Shown here piece after piece: positions 26,479-35,254 of a stretch of DNA of 64,000 nucleotides. Location of the stretch: contig CAYWMD010000013.1 of assembly GCA_964458575.1 (NCBI GenBank), positions 48,449 to 112,448 on the forward strand, written 5' to 3'. The translations under genes were made by a program, and so were the position numbers. The notes beneath the pieces were generated by a model. The model was given only the letters and a program-made list of their open reading frames with translations. It was not told the origin of the DNA and did no database searches. Each line of letters opens with the position of its first letter. The first letter of the stretch is position 1. This DNA comes from CAYWMD01 sp964458575 (GTDB taxonomy: Bacteria > Verrucomicrobiota > Verrucomicrobiia > Limisphaerales > JADLHS01).

Positions 26479-28017
26479 TCACCCCGGGCGCGGCCGGGCG
26501 CGCCATTTCATCAACAGCGCCGTGGTCTCGGCGCGGATGTTCGGCGGGAGGCCGATGCGCCAAAAGCAGAACGTGCCGATCATTGCGAACAACCCGGCGT
26601 TCAACGCCAACGCCACGAAGGGCGAAAGAAGCCGGGTGGTGGACCAAGCGACGACTGCGACGACCAACAACACCACAAACAATTGCGCCGGGCGCTTCAA
26701 CCACCCCCAAAGCACTTCACTCACCGATACGTTCAGGTAGCCGATTGTGCGGCGCAAACCGTACCATCCGCTGCACAGCAAATTGGTCGCGATCCCGCTG
26801 ACGATGATGCCGGCCAGTCCGAGACCTGGAGTCAACAGAAAGCTCGCGGCGAGAAACAACAATCCTTCGATGAAATAGACGAATTTCATGGAACGGATTT
26901 GCTTGGTCAGTCCGGCGAGTCCGATGTGGCAGCGCGTGGTCACGGCTACGATCACAAACAGCGCCATAAGCAGGTCATTGCAGACGTCCCAAGAAAATCT
27001 TCCGCTCATCCAGATCTGGACGAAGCTGTGATTGCACACGGCAACCGCCAGACAAAGTGTCACGGATATGGAACCCGTCAGCAGGGTTACGTCCCGGAAC
27101 CTCGCGTGCAGTCGTTCCCGTTCCCCGCGCACCATCATTTCGGCGAACGCCGCCGAGGAGTAATCGAAGATGCGCGCGATGAGCTGCTGCGTCAGCGTGA
27201 ACGTCTTGGTCATCGTGGTCCATCCCGCCACCGCTGTCAGCCCCAACGTCCAGGTGATCATCGGCACCTGACTGATGCCTATGAGCACCTGGCCGAGGGA
27301 CAACAGGAAAACATCGTTGGCATAGGAAAAGATGCCACGAAACGTTTGCCAGTCAGCCCGCCCCCAGCGGCCTGACTTCGGCAACAACCTCGTGCGCCAG
27401 GCCACGACGAGGTAGCAGACGTTGACAAAAACCAGGTTCGCGGCCGAAGCCACGAGCAGGCTATACAGACCCAGGTTTCCCTCCAACCCGACCCACATCG
27501 TCAACAGCGCGACCGCGAAGCCACCGATCTGCGCGTAGTTGCCCGCATCGTACCGTTGATGCGCCTGCAAAACGAAATTGAAAATTCGCCCCCCAAAGGC
27601 GAGTCCTAGGAGCGCGCATTGACCGGCCATCAGCCAGCGACAGGTGATCCACAGTTGTTCCGGCACATTTCTCAAGATTTGTGGTAACCAGAAACTGAGG
27701 ACACCGCCCACGATGGCCACCAGCAGTCCCTGCACCGCCAGCGCCAGAAATCCCGTTTTGACCACAGTGCCATACACGTCTGAATCCCGGTCATCCTTGT
27801 GGTCAATCAAAATCCGCGATACGGAACTGGACATGCCAAAATCTACGAGTAGTTGAAGCTGGCCGGCGATGGCGGTGATTCCGGCCCACAAACCAAATTC
27901 CTCCGCACTCAGGTAAGCCAGTGCCAGCGGCAACGTCGCCAGCGTGTAGAAGATGTTTACTCCGATCAGCAGGTAACCAGAGGCCAGCGAATGGGCGAAT
28001 TTCTTGAACCGCGACAT
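26479..28017 (-). CDS. Polysaccharide flippase (Wzx/MATE-like, MVF superfamily)
   Basis: This 512-residue protein has about 12-14 membrane helices. The first is LASGYLLIGVNIFYTLATLP, followed by LAYLSAEEFGLWAGITAIAG, typical of RfbX/Wzx exporters. It would flip the undecaprenyl-linked repeat unit made by the transferases here to the periplasm for the polymerase-like proteins. Start at ATG 28017 (MSRFKKFAHS). The 200 bases to the alcohol dehydrogenase stop hold no other gene. Confidence 0.85.
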   Translation of the reverse strand: MSRFKKFAHSLASGYLLIGVNIFYTLATLPLALAYLSAEEFGLWAGITAIAGQLQLLVDFGMSSSVSRILIDHKDDRDSDVYGTVVKTGFLALAVQGLLVAIVGGVLSFWLPQILRNVPEQLWITCRWLMAGQCALLGLAFGGRIFNFVLQAHQRYDAGNYAQIGGFAVALLTMWVGLEGNLGLYSLLVASAANLVFVNVCYLVVAWRTRLLPKSGRWGRADWQTFRGIFSYANDVFLLSLGQVLIGISQVPMITWTLGLTAVAGWTTMTKTFTLTQQLIARIFDYSSAAFAEMMVRGERERLHARFRDVTLLTGSISVTLCLAVAVCNHSFVQIWMSGRFSWDVCNDLLMALFVIVAVTTRCHIGLAGLTKQIRSMKFVYFIEGLLFLAASFLLTPGLGLAGIIVSGIATNLLCSGWYGLRRTIGYLNVSVSEVLWGWLKRPAQLFVVLLVVAVVAWSTTRLLSPFVALALNAGLFAMIGTFCFWRIGLPPNIRAETTALLMKWRARPRPG

Positions 28018-28217
28018 GGAGTTCTTACATCACTTCCCGGAGGCCAGACTGCCATTGGTCCGTCTCGCGGAATGGGACAGGCGATGCCATGCCGCCATTC
28101 AAAGAAAGACCCGGTGACCAGACGATTGTCATAACGGGCGCATCTTGACGATCCGGAGTCGGGGCTTCGAGTTTTTTATGCGCAACCGTTCGCCGCGGTG
28201 GACGCCAAGCGAATTTA

Positions 28218-29405
28218 TCAACGCATGGCCGCCTCGTAGAGTTTCACGAAATCTTCCCCGGTGGCCGGGCGCGGATTGAATGCGGCCGTCCATTGTTGCG
28301 CCGCTTCCTTTGCCAGCTTTGGAATCGCCGCCGGCGGCACGCTGCACGCTGAAAGCGACCGCGGCAGTTCGGCCAGGTCGAGCATCGCCGCGATCTGCTC
28401 CGCCAGCGCTGCCACGCGGCTTTTGCCCGCTGCCCTGCTGCTCGCGGCATCGGCCAGCGCTTCATAAGCCGCCTGGGCCGCCGGGTCGCCAGCATTGAAG
28501 CGCACCACGTGCGGCAACATCAACCCCACCGCGTGACCGTGAACGATTTCAAAATGCGCCGTAAGCGGATTCGCCGCCGCGTGGGCCGCCCCCAGCATGG
28601 ACTGCTCGATCGCTGCGCCCGCCAGCGCCGCGCCAAGTTGCATTTGCGTGCGCGCTGCCAGATTGTCCGGCTGGACGTAGATTTCAGGAAAAGCGGCAGC
28701 GCATAGCTTGAATGCCTCGCGTGATAGTCGTTGCGACAATTCATTTCGTTTCGTCGTCACGGCCGATTCCACGGCGTGGGCGATGGCGTCAATCCCCGTG
28801 CAGGCGGCGACGCGCGGTGGTTGCGAAAGTGTGAGCACCGGATCGAGGATGGCGATGCGCGCGGCGCACTTCGGGTCGAGGCACGCCATCTTCTGATGAG
28901 TAACTTCGTCGGCAATGAGCGCCGCGCTCTGCATTTCGCTGCCCGTGCCGGCGGTGGTGGGAATCGCGATGAAGGGCAGCATGGGCTTGGTTGCCTTGCC
29001 CACACCCCAGTAGTCTTGCATCCGCCCGCCGTTGGTCAGGATGAAATTACAACCCTTGGCGGTGTCCAACGAACTGCCGCCACCCAATCCAATAATGGCG
29101 TCAATGCCGGCCGCTTGCGCTACCGCGACGCAGTCGGCAACGCACCGGGTGGTTGGGTTTTCCTTTGCCTTGTCGAAGAGAATCACTCCCAATCCGGCGG
29201 CTGCCAAGTTGCGCTGGATTCGGCCCGCATGGCCCGCCGCAACGATGCCGGCGTCCGTCACCAGCAACACTTTCTTCGCGCCCAGTTCACGGGTGAGCGC
29301 GCCGGTCTGCTCGACGGTATTGACACCCTGCACCACGCGCGTGCGCGATTGAAATTCAAAAGCGCGCAGCCTTTCGGGCGTCAGTTCGTTGGCGGCGTTT
29401 TGCAT
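28218..29405 (-). CDS. Iron-containing alcohol dehydrogenase
   Basis: This 395-residue protein has the NAD-binding GGGSSLDTAKG and the family's signature AAHAAANPLTAHFEIVHGHA, which supplies the metal histidines; the aspartate and another histidine come from CTGIDAIAHAVES. It oxidises an alcohol or reduces an aldehyde with NAD(P). The MFS carrier lies 82 bases upstream on the same strand, suggesting uptake and oxidation of one compound. Which alcohol is used cannot be read from sequence. Confidence 0.93.
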   Translation of the reverse strand: MQNAANELTPERLRAFEFQSRTRVVQGVNTVEQTGALTRELGAKKVLLVTDAGIVAAGHAGRIQRNLAAAGLGVILFDKAKENPTTRCVADCVAVAQAAGIDAIIGLGGGSSLDTAKGCNFILTNGGRMQDYWGVGKATKPMLPFIAIPTTAGTGSEMQSAALIADEVTHQKMACLDPKCAARIAILDPVLTLSQPPRVAACTGIDAIAHAVESAVTTKRNELSQRLSREAFKLCAAAFPEIYVQPDNLAARTQMQLGAALAGAAIEQSMLGAAHAAANPLTAHFEIVHGHAVGLMLPHVVRFNAGDPAAQAAYEALADAASSRAAGKSRVAALAEQIAAMLDLAELPRSLSACSVPPAAIPKLAKEAAQQWTAAFNPRPATGEDFVKLYEAAMR

Positions 29406-29487
29406 CGCGGTTGGACACCAGCCTAGCGGATTTCATTCAACGCGGGCAAGTGAAGTGCCGAGACAAAAAGTTGAAAATGATTGAGCG

Positions 29488-30858
29488 TCAGTCGCCGCTC
29501 AATTGCGCCGGCGCCAATCGCGGAGCGAGCAGGTGAACACATCCCAGCGCCGCGAGATAGGTTGTCCCGGCAAGGATGAACACGGGCAGATAACTGCCGG
29601 TCGCCTGCAAGATCGCCCCCACCAGCATCGCGATAAACATTCCGCCCACCGCGCCGGACATTCCGCCAATCCCCACCACCGAGCCCACTGCCTGGCGTGG
29701 AAACATGTCGGAGGCCAGCGTGAACAGATTGGCCGACCAGCCTTGATGCGCGGCGGCGGCAAGCGAAATCAACCCCACGGCCACCCACAAGTTTGACACC
29801 TTGGACGCAAACATCACCGGCACCACGCAGGCGGCGCAAACGAGCATGGCCATTTTGCGGGCGCGATTGTGCGTCCAGCCCAGCTTGAGGAATCGCCCGG
29901 AAAGCCATCCGCCGCCGATGCTGCCCACGTCCGCCACCAGGTAGATTACCACCAGCGGCAGGCCGATGGACTTCAAATCCAGTCCGTGATTGCGATGCAG
30001 GAAATCCGGAATCCAAAACAGATACAGCCACCAGATCGGATCGGTCATGAACTTGCCCAACGCAAAGGCCCACGTCTGCCGATGCGGCAGGAGTTTCCGC
30101 CAGGGAATCGTGATCGTCGGTTCGGGCGGGTCGCTGCGGATGTAGGCCAGTTCGGCGGGCTTGAGCCGCGGATGCTTTTCCGGCTCGCGATAAACCATCC
30201 ACCAGCACGCCAGCCACGCGAAGCCGAGCGCACCGGTGAGGATGAACGCCCAGGGCCAACCCCATCGCAGCGTGATCCACGGCACCACCAGCGGCGTGAC
30301 GAGCGCGCCGACGTTGGTTCCCGCGTTGAAAATGCCCGTGGCCAGCGCGCGTTCCTTGCGCGGAAACCATTCCGCCACCGCTTTGATCGAGGCGGGAAAC
30401 GCGCCGGATTCCCCGAGGCCCAGGGCGAACCGTGCCACTGCCAGGCCGGCCGCCGCGCCGGTCAACGTGATGAGCGCGAAACCCGTGGTCGCGTCCAGGT
30501 TCAACACGGGCAATCGCCATTCCCGCGCCTGGGCCGCGAGTCCGTGCGCCATTGCCGCGATGCTCCAGAGCAGCACGGAAAGCGCGAAGCCGCGGCGCAC
30601 GCCCAGAATATCCAGAAGCCTGCCGGCGAAGATGAACCCCAGCGCGTAGGCGAGTTGAAAGCAGAACACGATGGAGGAATAGATACGTTCGTCGGACCAG
30701 CCGAACGTCTCCACCAGGGTGGGTTTAAGAATGCCGATGACCTGGCGATCCACGTAGTTGATCACCGCCGCGCCGAGCAGCAGCGCGCAAATCACCCAGC
30801 GAAACCAGCCGGGGTGCGGGCGGGCTTCGCGGTTGGATGGATCAGGTTTGCCGGCCAT
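29488..30858 (-). CDS. MFS transporter (anion:cation symporter, ExuT-like)
   Basis: This 456-residue protein has twelve predicted helices. AVINYVDRQVIGILKPTL in the first helix region and LLDILGVRRGFALSVLLWS in the loop after helix 2 are typical of the ACS family (hexuronate, galactarate, sialate carriers). It probably imports a carboxylated sugar or small anion with protons. The ATG at 30858 is preferred over an upstream codon because MAGKPDPSNREARPHPGWFRW places the family's first helix correctly. It probably shares an operon with the iron alcohol dehydrogenase, which lies downstream. Confidence 0.88.
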   Translation of the reverse strand: MAGKPDPSNREARPHPGWFRWVICALLLGAAVINYVDRQVIGILKPTLVETFGWSDERIYSSIVFCFQLAYALGFIFAGRLLDILGVRRGFALSVLLWSIAAMAHGLAAQAREWRLPVLNLDATTGFALITLTGAAAGLAVARFALGLGESGAFPASIKAVAEWFPRKERALATGIFNAGTNVGALVTPLVVPWITLRWGWPWAFILTGALGFAWLACWWMVYREPEKHPRLKPAELAYIRSDPPEPTITIPWRKLLPHRQTWAFALGKFMTDPIWWLYLFWIPDFLHRNHGLDLKSIGLPLVVIYLVADVGSIGGGWLSGRFLKLGWTHNRARKMAMLVCAACVVPVMFASKVSNLWVAVGLISLAAAAHQGWSANLFTLASDMFPRQAVGSVVGIGGMSGAVGGMFIAMLVGAILQATGSYLPVFILAGTTYLAALGCVHLLAPRLAPAQLSGD

Positions 30859-30925
30859 TCTGCTTCGGTTGCGCGCCAAGCTGTACGAATCCCGGCCGGT
30901 CGGCAAAATAAATTAAAAAAGAAAG

Positions 30926-30954
30926 TTGACAGCTTTCGGCAACTGTCATAGTGT
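30926..30954 (+). promoter_or_regulatory. Sigma-70-like promoter of the GntR/ABC operon
   Basis: TTGACA (30926-30931) is a perfect -35 box; TAGTGT (30949-30954) is 17 bases further and could act as -10. The -10 lies inside the palindrome at 30943-30964, so bound repressor would block RNA polymerase. The predicted transcript would have only a short leader before the ATG at 30974. Confidence 0.5.
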
Positions 30955-30964
30955 CCTATGACAG
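30943..30964. promoter_or_regulatory. Operator palindrome for the GntR regulator
   Basis: CTGTCATAG (30943-30951) and CTATGACAG (30956-30964) are perfect nine-base inverted arms with a four-base spacer. The site lies just before the GntR gene and covers the likely -10. GntR regulators bind such palindromes and usually autoregulate. A second related pair, TGACAG (30927-30932) with CTGTCA (30943-30948), overlaps it. Confidence 0.7.
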
Positions 30965-30973
30965 ATAACGGAT

Positions 30974-31375
30974 ATGATGTTTCAGGTGGATTTCAAGACG
31001 GGCAAGCCGGTTTACCTCCAACTGGTGGACCAGGTCCGTTACGCCGCGGCTTCCGGGGCAATCCGGGCCGGCGAACCGCTGCCGTCCATCCGCCCGCTGG
31101 CGGAGGAGTTGCGGGTAAATCGCAATACCATTGCCAAGGCTTACGCGGAATTGGAGAGCCAGGGTGTCATTGAAACGATTCCGGGCAAGGGTTGTTTCCT
31201 CAAAGACGGCAACACGCCATTCACCAAGCCGGTGCGGCAGAAGATCCTGCTCAAGGAAATTGATGAGGCAGTGGTCGCCGCGCACCATTTGCAGGTGGAC
31301 CGCGCGGACTTCCTAGATTTGGTGAAGGAGCGGTTGGATTACTTTGAGCGCAAAGCGGAAAAGGAGAAACCATGA
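30974..31375 (+). CDS. GntR-family transcriptional regulator (YtrA subfamily)
   Basis: This 133-residue protein has the winged helix-turn-helix IRAGEPLPSIRPLAEELRV then NTIAKAYAELESQGVIETI, the GntR DNA-binding core. The short C-terminus without a ligand domain is the YtrA pattern. Such regulators sit before and control ABC transporters. Here the ABC ATPase follows at 31635, but a palindromic element separates the two. The start could be the ATG at 30974 or at 30977. Confidence 0.9.
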   Translation: MMFQVDFKTGKPVYLQLVDQVRYAAASGAIRAGEPLPSIRPLAEELRVNRNTIAKAYAELESQGVIETIPGKGCFLKDGNTPFTKPVRQKILLKEIDEAVVAAHHLQVDRADFLDLVKERLDYFERKAEKEKP

Positions 31376-31421
31376 ATTTCGGACTCACAGAACAAAGCCC
31401 GGCTGTTATGAAATCGCGCCG

Positions 31422-31580
31422 TTCTCCCTCACCCCGGCCCTCTCCCGCTGGGACAGGGGGAATCTTCCGCCGGCCCACGCGAGGTTGTGCGACGGAGAAA
31501 AGTTCAGCGACGTTCCGGACCGGGAGGACAACCAATTGCTGTTCCCTCTCCCAGCGGGAGAGGGCCGGGGTGAGGGAGAA
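31422..31580. repeat. Palindromic element with perfect 32-base inverted arms
   Basis: The bases at 31422-31453 and 31549-31580 are exact reverse complements, with a 95-base spacer. The arms contain CCCTCACCCCGGCCCTCTCC, a GC-rich element of the kind often dispersed in verrucomicrobial genomes. It sits between the regulator and ABC ATPase genes. The short frame across it (31372-31638) shows no family features and is not counted as a gene. Confidence 0.85.
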
Positions 31581-31622
31581 ATTTCAGAATCTCCTAAATC
31601 CATTTGATTTTTCATCGCCATT

Positions 31623-31628
31623 GGAGGT
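31623..31628 (+). promoter_or_regulatory. Strong ribosome binding site of the ABC ATPase gene
   Basis: GGAGGT at 31623-31628 lies six bases before the ATG at 31635. Most genes in this window lack a clear Shine-Dalgarno sequence, so this strong site stands out. It fixes the start codon of the ATPase gene. Confidence 0.7.
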
Positions 31629-31634
31629 GACACC

Positions 31635-32540
31635 ATGAACGAGAACCCTGTCATCGAAATCAAGAATCTCACGCGCCGCTACGGGAAGCTGGACGCGGTG
31701 AACAACCTCAACCTCACGGTCAAGCCAGGCCGCTGCTACGGTTTCTTCGGCCGCAACGGCGCGGGGAAGACCACCACGATCAAGTGCCTGCTCAACTTGC
31801 TCCGCCCCACCAGCGGCAGCGTGCGCGTGTTCGGGTTCGACCCGCAGCAGGACGAGGTCGCCGTGAAATCGCGGCTCGCCTATGTGCCGGACGCGGTGGC
31901 GTTTTATCCGTGGATGACCGTGCGCGACACGCTGAATTACCTTGCGTCGTTTCGCACACATTGGAATCGCGACATCGAAAGCGATCTGCTGGCCCGCTTC
32001 GGACTGAACGAAACCCAAAAAGCCAGCGATCTCTCGAAGGGCCAGAAAACGCAACTCGCCCTCATCAGCGCGATTTGTCCCGAACCGGAACTTCTCGTGC
32101 TTGACGAGCCGACCTCGGGCCTCGATCCCATCGTGCGTCGCGAATTCATCGAAACCGTCATCGGCGCGTATCAATCCGGCGATGCCGCGAAGCGCACCGT
32201 GTTCGTCTCCACTCATCTCATCTCCGAGTTCGAGGGCTTGATTGACGAGTTCACGATTATCGAGGAAGGCCGTGAATTACTGACAATGGCCGCCGACACT
32301 GCGCGCGACCGTTTCCGCAAAATCCGCGCGCGCTTTGCGCAACCGCCGGCAAAACCCAGCCTGCCCGGCGCTTTAAGTTTCAAACTCACCGGACGTGAAC
32401 TGGAAATCCTTGCTAATGGCAACGGCGATGAACTGATTGCCGAACTCCAAAGCTTGAAGCCGGAAGAGCTCCATACCGAATCGCTTTCGCTCGAGGAGAT
32501 TTTTGTCGCGTCTCGAAATTTGACCGCGAAGCAGCCATGA
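31635..32540 (+). CDS. ABC transporter ATP-binding protein (YtrB-like)
   Basis: This 301-residue ATPase has Walker A GRNGAGKTTTIK (39-50), signature LSKGQ (133-137) and Walker B LLVLDEP (153-159), all intact, plus a D-loop SGLDP and a switch histidine in VSTHLISE. The C-terminal 70 residues form an additional domain seen in ABC-2 exporters. It overlaps the permease gene by four bases (32537-32540). With the GntR regulator this matches Ytr-type ABC exporter operons. Confidence 0.93.
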   Translation: MNENPVIEIKNLTRRYGKLDAVNNLNLTVKPGRCYGFFGRNGAGKTTTIKCLLNLLRPTSGSVRVFGFDPQQDEVAVKSRLAYVPDAVAFYPWMTVRDTLNYLASFRTHWNRDIESDLLARFGLNETQKASDLSKGQKTQLALISAICPEPELLVLDEPTSGLDPIVRREFIETVIGAYQSGDAAKRTVFVSTHLISEFEGLIDEFTIIEEGRELLTMAADTARDRFRKIRARFAQPPAKPSLPGALSFKLTGRELEILANGNGDELIAELQSLKPEELHTESLSLEEIFVASRNLTAKQP

Positions 32541-35242
32541 GCGCATTGGTGCGAAAGGAAATCCGATTGTTGCTGCCGAGTTTCGGCATGGCCCTGCTGC
32601 TGACGTTCTCATTGTGGTTGGTGCCGACCGTCTCAAGCCCTGAGCCCAATCTTCGGATACTGTTGACCGTATTTCCATTTCTGTTATGTCCGGCCATGTT
32701 GGTGATGACGGCGCTGGATTCCTTCGGGCGCGAAATCAGTTCGGGCACTTTTGCAAATCTGCTCGCGCAACCCGTGGCACGTGGGCGCATCTGGTGGACC
32801 AAGGTCGTTTTGTTGGCCGGTGCGCTCGGAATTGTTTCCGCCGCGTGGTGGTTGTCGTTCCTCCTGCACATGCCCTTCAATTTCACGGAGCAGGATGTTC
32901 GCGAAATGGCAGTGGTAACACCGCTTTTTGTGTTGGCGGTATTTACGGGCGGTTTATGGACGGTGCTCTTGTTTCGCCAGGTGGCGGCGGCGTTTTGGTT
33001 TACGGTGCTGGCTCCGTTCACATTGCTGGTGGCAGTTAACTATCTGACGGAAAAGAATCCGAACAAGACGGAACCGGTGCTGGTCGCGACTTTTTGCATC
33101 TACGCCTTGATCGGGATCATTTTGTCGTGGCGGCTGTTTTCGCGGGCACAGGATGTTCAATGGACAGGCGGCACGATTTCAGTTCCGAACGTGCGCGGTC
33201 TTGGGAGTGTCTTCTCGAGCCGCAGGCAACCAGGGCGGCAAGCTCCAATCCTCGCCTTGCTGGCCAAGGAATTTCAACTGCACCAGTCCTTGTTTGTGAT
33301 CGCCGCTGTGTTGGCGCTTACGCACCTCGGAGTGATTGCGATGCGAAAGCTGGGTGGCGGCTTTAAAGATTCCCCGGCCCTGGAAATGTTGACGCTGGGA
33401 TTTTGGGCCATCTGGATGGTGATGCCGTTGTTGATCGGGTGCACGGCAGTGGCGGAGGAGCGCAAGCTAGGAACGTTGGAATCGCAACTCTGCCTGCCCG
33501 TGAGCCGGCGAAAGCAGATCCTCGTCAAGTTCGCCGTCGCCTCTGCGCTGGCGGTATTTTTTGGTGTCGCTGTGCCTCTGCTGTTTGAAGGCCGGCGCAT
33601 CCTTCCAGACTTGCATGCAAAGTTTGAAACCGGAACGCTGGAGTCTCTTGCCAGGCTGCCGCAAGGCCGCATCGCTGTGATCTTCCCCAACGCGATCACC
33701 GCGCTCAATCCCTTGCTGCCGCTGCTGCCCATGCTGCTGTTCGCCATCAGCTTTGTTCTGATTTCGTTCTACGCCTCGACAATGGTGCGCAATACTCTCC
33801 AATCACTCGCCCCGGCTGTGCTGGGGATTGTTTTGACGTGGATGCTGGTGATTACCGGAATTTCAATCGGACGCACCTTCCACCTTTGGCAGGGTTGGAT
33901 CGTTTATCTCATCGGAATTCCGGTTATGATGCTGGTGCTGGCCTGGCTCGCGTATTGGAACTTCAAGCACGTGATGGTCGGTTGGCCTGTTTGGCGACGA
34001 AACGGGTTTGTCTGCTTGGGATCACTCGCGTGTGTTGTTGTTCTCACAAATCTCATTTATAACCGGGCATGGGAGCGGTTAACACCCATTGAGCCGGCAC
34101 ACGGGAACGCCCGGTTGCGAATGGACGAAGAGGTGGCGCTCCAAGCCGATGGCTCCAATTTAATTGCGAAGCTTCACGGCGGGAAGGTGTGGACCGACCG
34201 GTTTTGGGAAGCATTTCCAAACCTGGCGGCATTGATCACCGGCAAACAGCAGACGCTCAACCTTTTTCCGGGCGGCAGAAAATTGGAAGGAACAAACTGG
34301 GCGAAAGTGACGTTTTGCAACAGCGAGGTGGCTGCAATTCAAAACGACGGAAGTCTGTGGGTTTCAGCACAGCGCGAAAATCCCAGCAAATACTGGCAGC
34401 AGCGGAGTGAAACCAATTCAGAAGTCATCAAACTGGTGAGAGTTGGGAATGCAAATGATTGGAAGGACCTGGCGGGACGTTCCCGGCTCTGCTTTTTGAT
34501 CAAAACAAACGGAACGCTCTGGCAGTTGGGTGAGACGAACGCCACGGCGCTGCGCGAGTCTGAACCACGACAATTGGGATCGGAAGCGGATTGGGCGGAA
34601 TTCTCTCAGCCCGACGAGTGGAAAGTAATTCTGCGTAAAACCAACGGGCAGGCCTGGGCTTTTAGCGGTCATCAAGTGTGGAACAAAGTCGAACATATCC
34701 GATTTGATGACGCGGTTGCCTTCATGCGCGAACCGCCATATGACGGGCTGGACTGGCGCGGATTGGCCTGGATGTGGGGCGTCCCGAGGTTTGGCGCATT
34801 CCAGGTGGGCGTTCGCAAAGACGGCACATTCCGGGTCTGCGGCAAACGGCAACTTCCAGCCGGGCAAAAATATGGTGCTACGGAATTCGTGCGGTGCGAT
34901 GTTCAACTGGGCAGCCGCTCCAACTGGCGCGCACTCGCCAGCATCGGACAAGGAAGTGTTGTAACGCTCGACGACGGCGGATCGCTGTGGCGATGGGATT
35001 TTTCCGCTGATCCAATTGCGAATCCAAACTCAGCAAAGGCCCGCCGCCTCGGCACCCATTCAGATTGGGTCGCAATGACGGGTTACTTCAACGGCATCGT
35101 AACCCTTGCCGCCGATGGCAACCTGTGGCGATGGCGCTTTGAAACCTTCTACCGTTCACCATCCGAGTTCTTTGTCCCACCGCTTCTGACCGTGTCGCGA
35201 AGGCCGGAGGCGATTGGAAATGTTCTCGGAACAGGAGAATGA
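32537..35242 (+). CDS. ABC-2 permease fused to an RCC1-like beta-propeller
   Basis: This 901-residue protein has two ABC-2 membrane modules, each of about six helices (about 12-200 and 250-477), then a thirteenth helix (GFVCLGSLACVVVLTNLIY, about 493-512). With the N-terminus inside, the rest lies outside the membrane. Residues 520-890 hold six or so RCC1-like blades with the pattern (T/D)GxLWxW: IQNDGSLWVS, IKTNGTLWQLGE, LRKTNGQAWAFSG, VRKDGTFRVCGK, LDDGGSLWRWD and LAADGNLWRWR. RCC1-type propellers bind proteins or ligands. This fusion to a permease is unusual; the domain may sense or gate the transported substrate. Confidence 0.85.
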   Translation: MSALVRKEIRLLLPSFGMALLLTFSLWLVPTVSSPEPNLRILLTVFPFLLCPAMLVMTALDSFGREISSGTFANLLAQPVARGRIWWTKVVLLAGALGIVSAAWWLSFLLHMPFNFTEQDVREMAVVTPLFVLAVFTGGLWTVLLFRQVAAAFWFTVLAPFTLLVAVNYLTEKNPNKTEPVLVATFCIYALIGIILSWRLFSRAQDVQWTGGTISVPNVRGLGSVFSSRRQPGRQAPILALLAKEFQLHQSLFVIAAVLALTHLGVIAMRKLGGGFKDSPALEMLTLGFWAIWMVMPLLIGCTAVAEERKLGTLESQLCLPVSRRKQILVKFAVASALAVFFGVAVPLLFEGRRILPDLHAKFETGTLESLARLPQGRIAVIFPNAITALNPLLPLLPMLLFAISFVLISFYASTMVRNTLQSLAPAVLGIVLTWMLVITGISIGRTFHLWQGWIVYLIGIPVMMLVLAWLAYWNFKHVMVGWPVWRRNGFVCLGSLACVVVLTNLIYNRAWERLTPIEPAHGNARLRMDEEVALQADGSNLIAKLHGGKVWTDRFWEAFPNLAALITGKQQTLNLFPGGRKLEGTNWAKVTFCNSEVAAIQNDGSLWVSAQRENPSKYWQQRSETNSEVIKLVRVGNANDWKDLAGRSRLCFLIKTNGTLWQLGETNATALRESEPRQLGSEADWAEFSQPDEWKVILRKTNGQAWAFSGHQVWNKVEHIRFDDAVAFMREPPYDGLDWRGLAWMWGVPRFGAFQVGVRKDGTFRVCGKRQLPAGQKYGATEFVRCDVQLGSRSNWRALASIGQGSVVTLDDGGSLWRWDFSADPIANPNSAKARRLGTHSDWVAMTGYFNGIVTLAADGNLWRWRFETFYRSPSEFFVPPLLTVSRRPEAIGNVLGTGE

Positions 35243-35254
35243 ATCTGCTGATTG

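Noticed and set aside
31372..31638. 88-codon frame after the GntR gene
   Set aside because: Almost all of it is encoded by the 32-base inverted repeat and its spacer, giving proline/arginine-rich peptide with no family likeness; it overlaps both neighbours out of frame.
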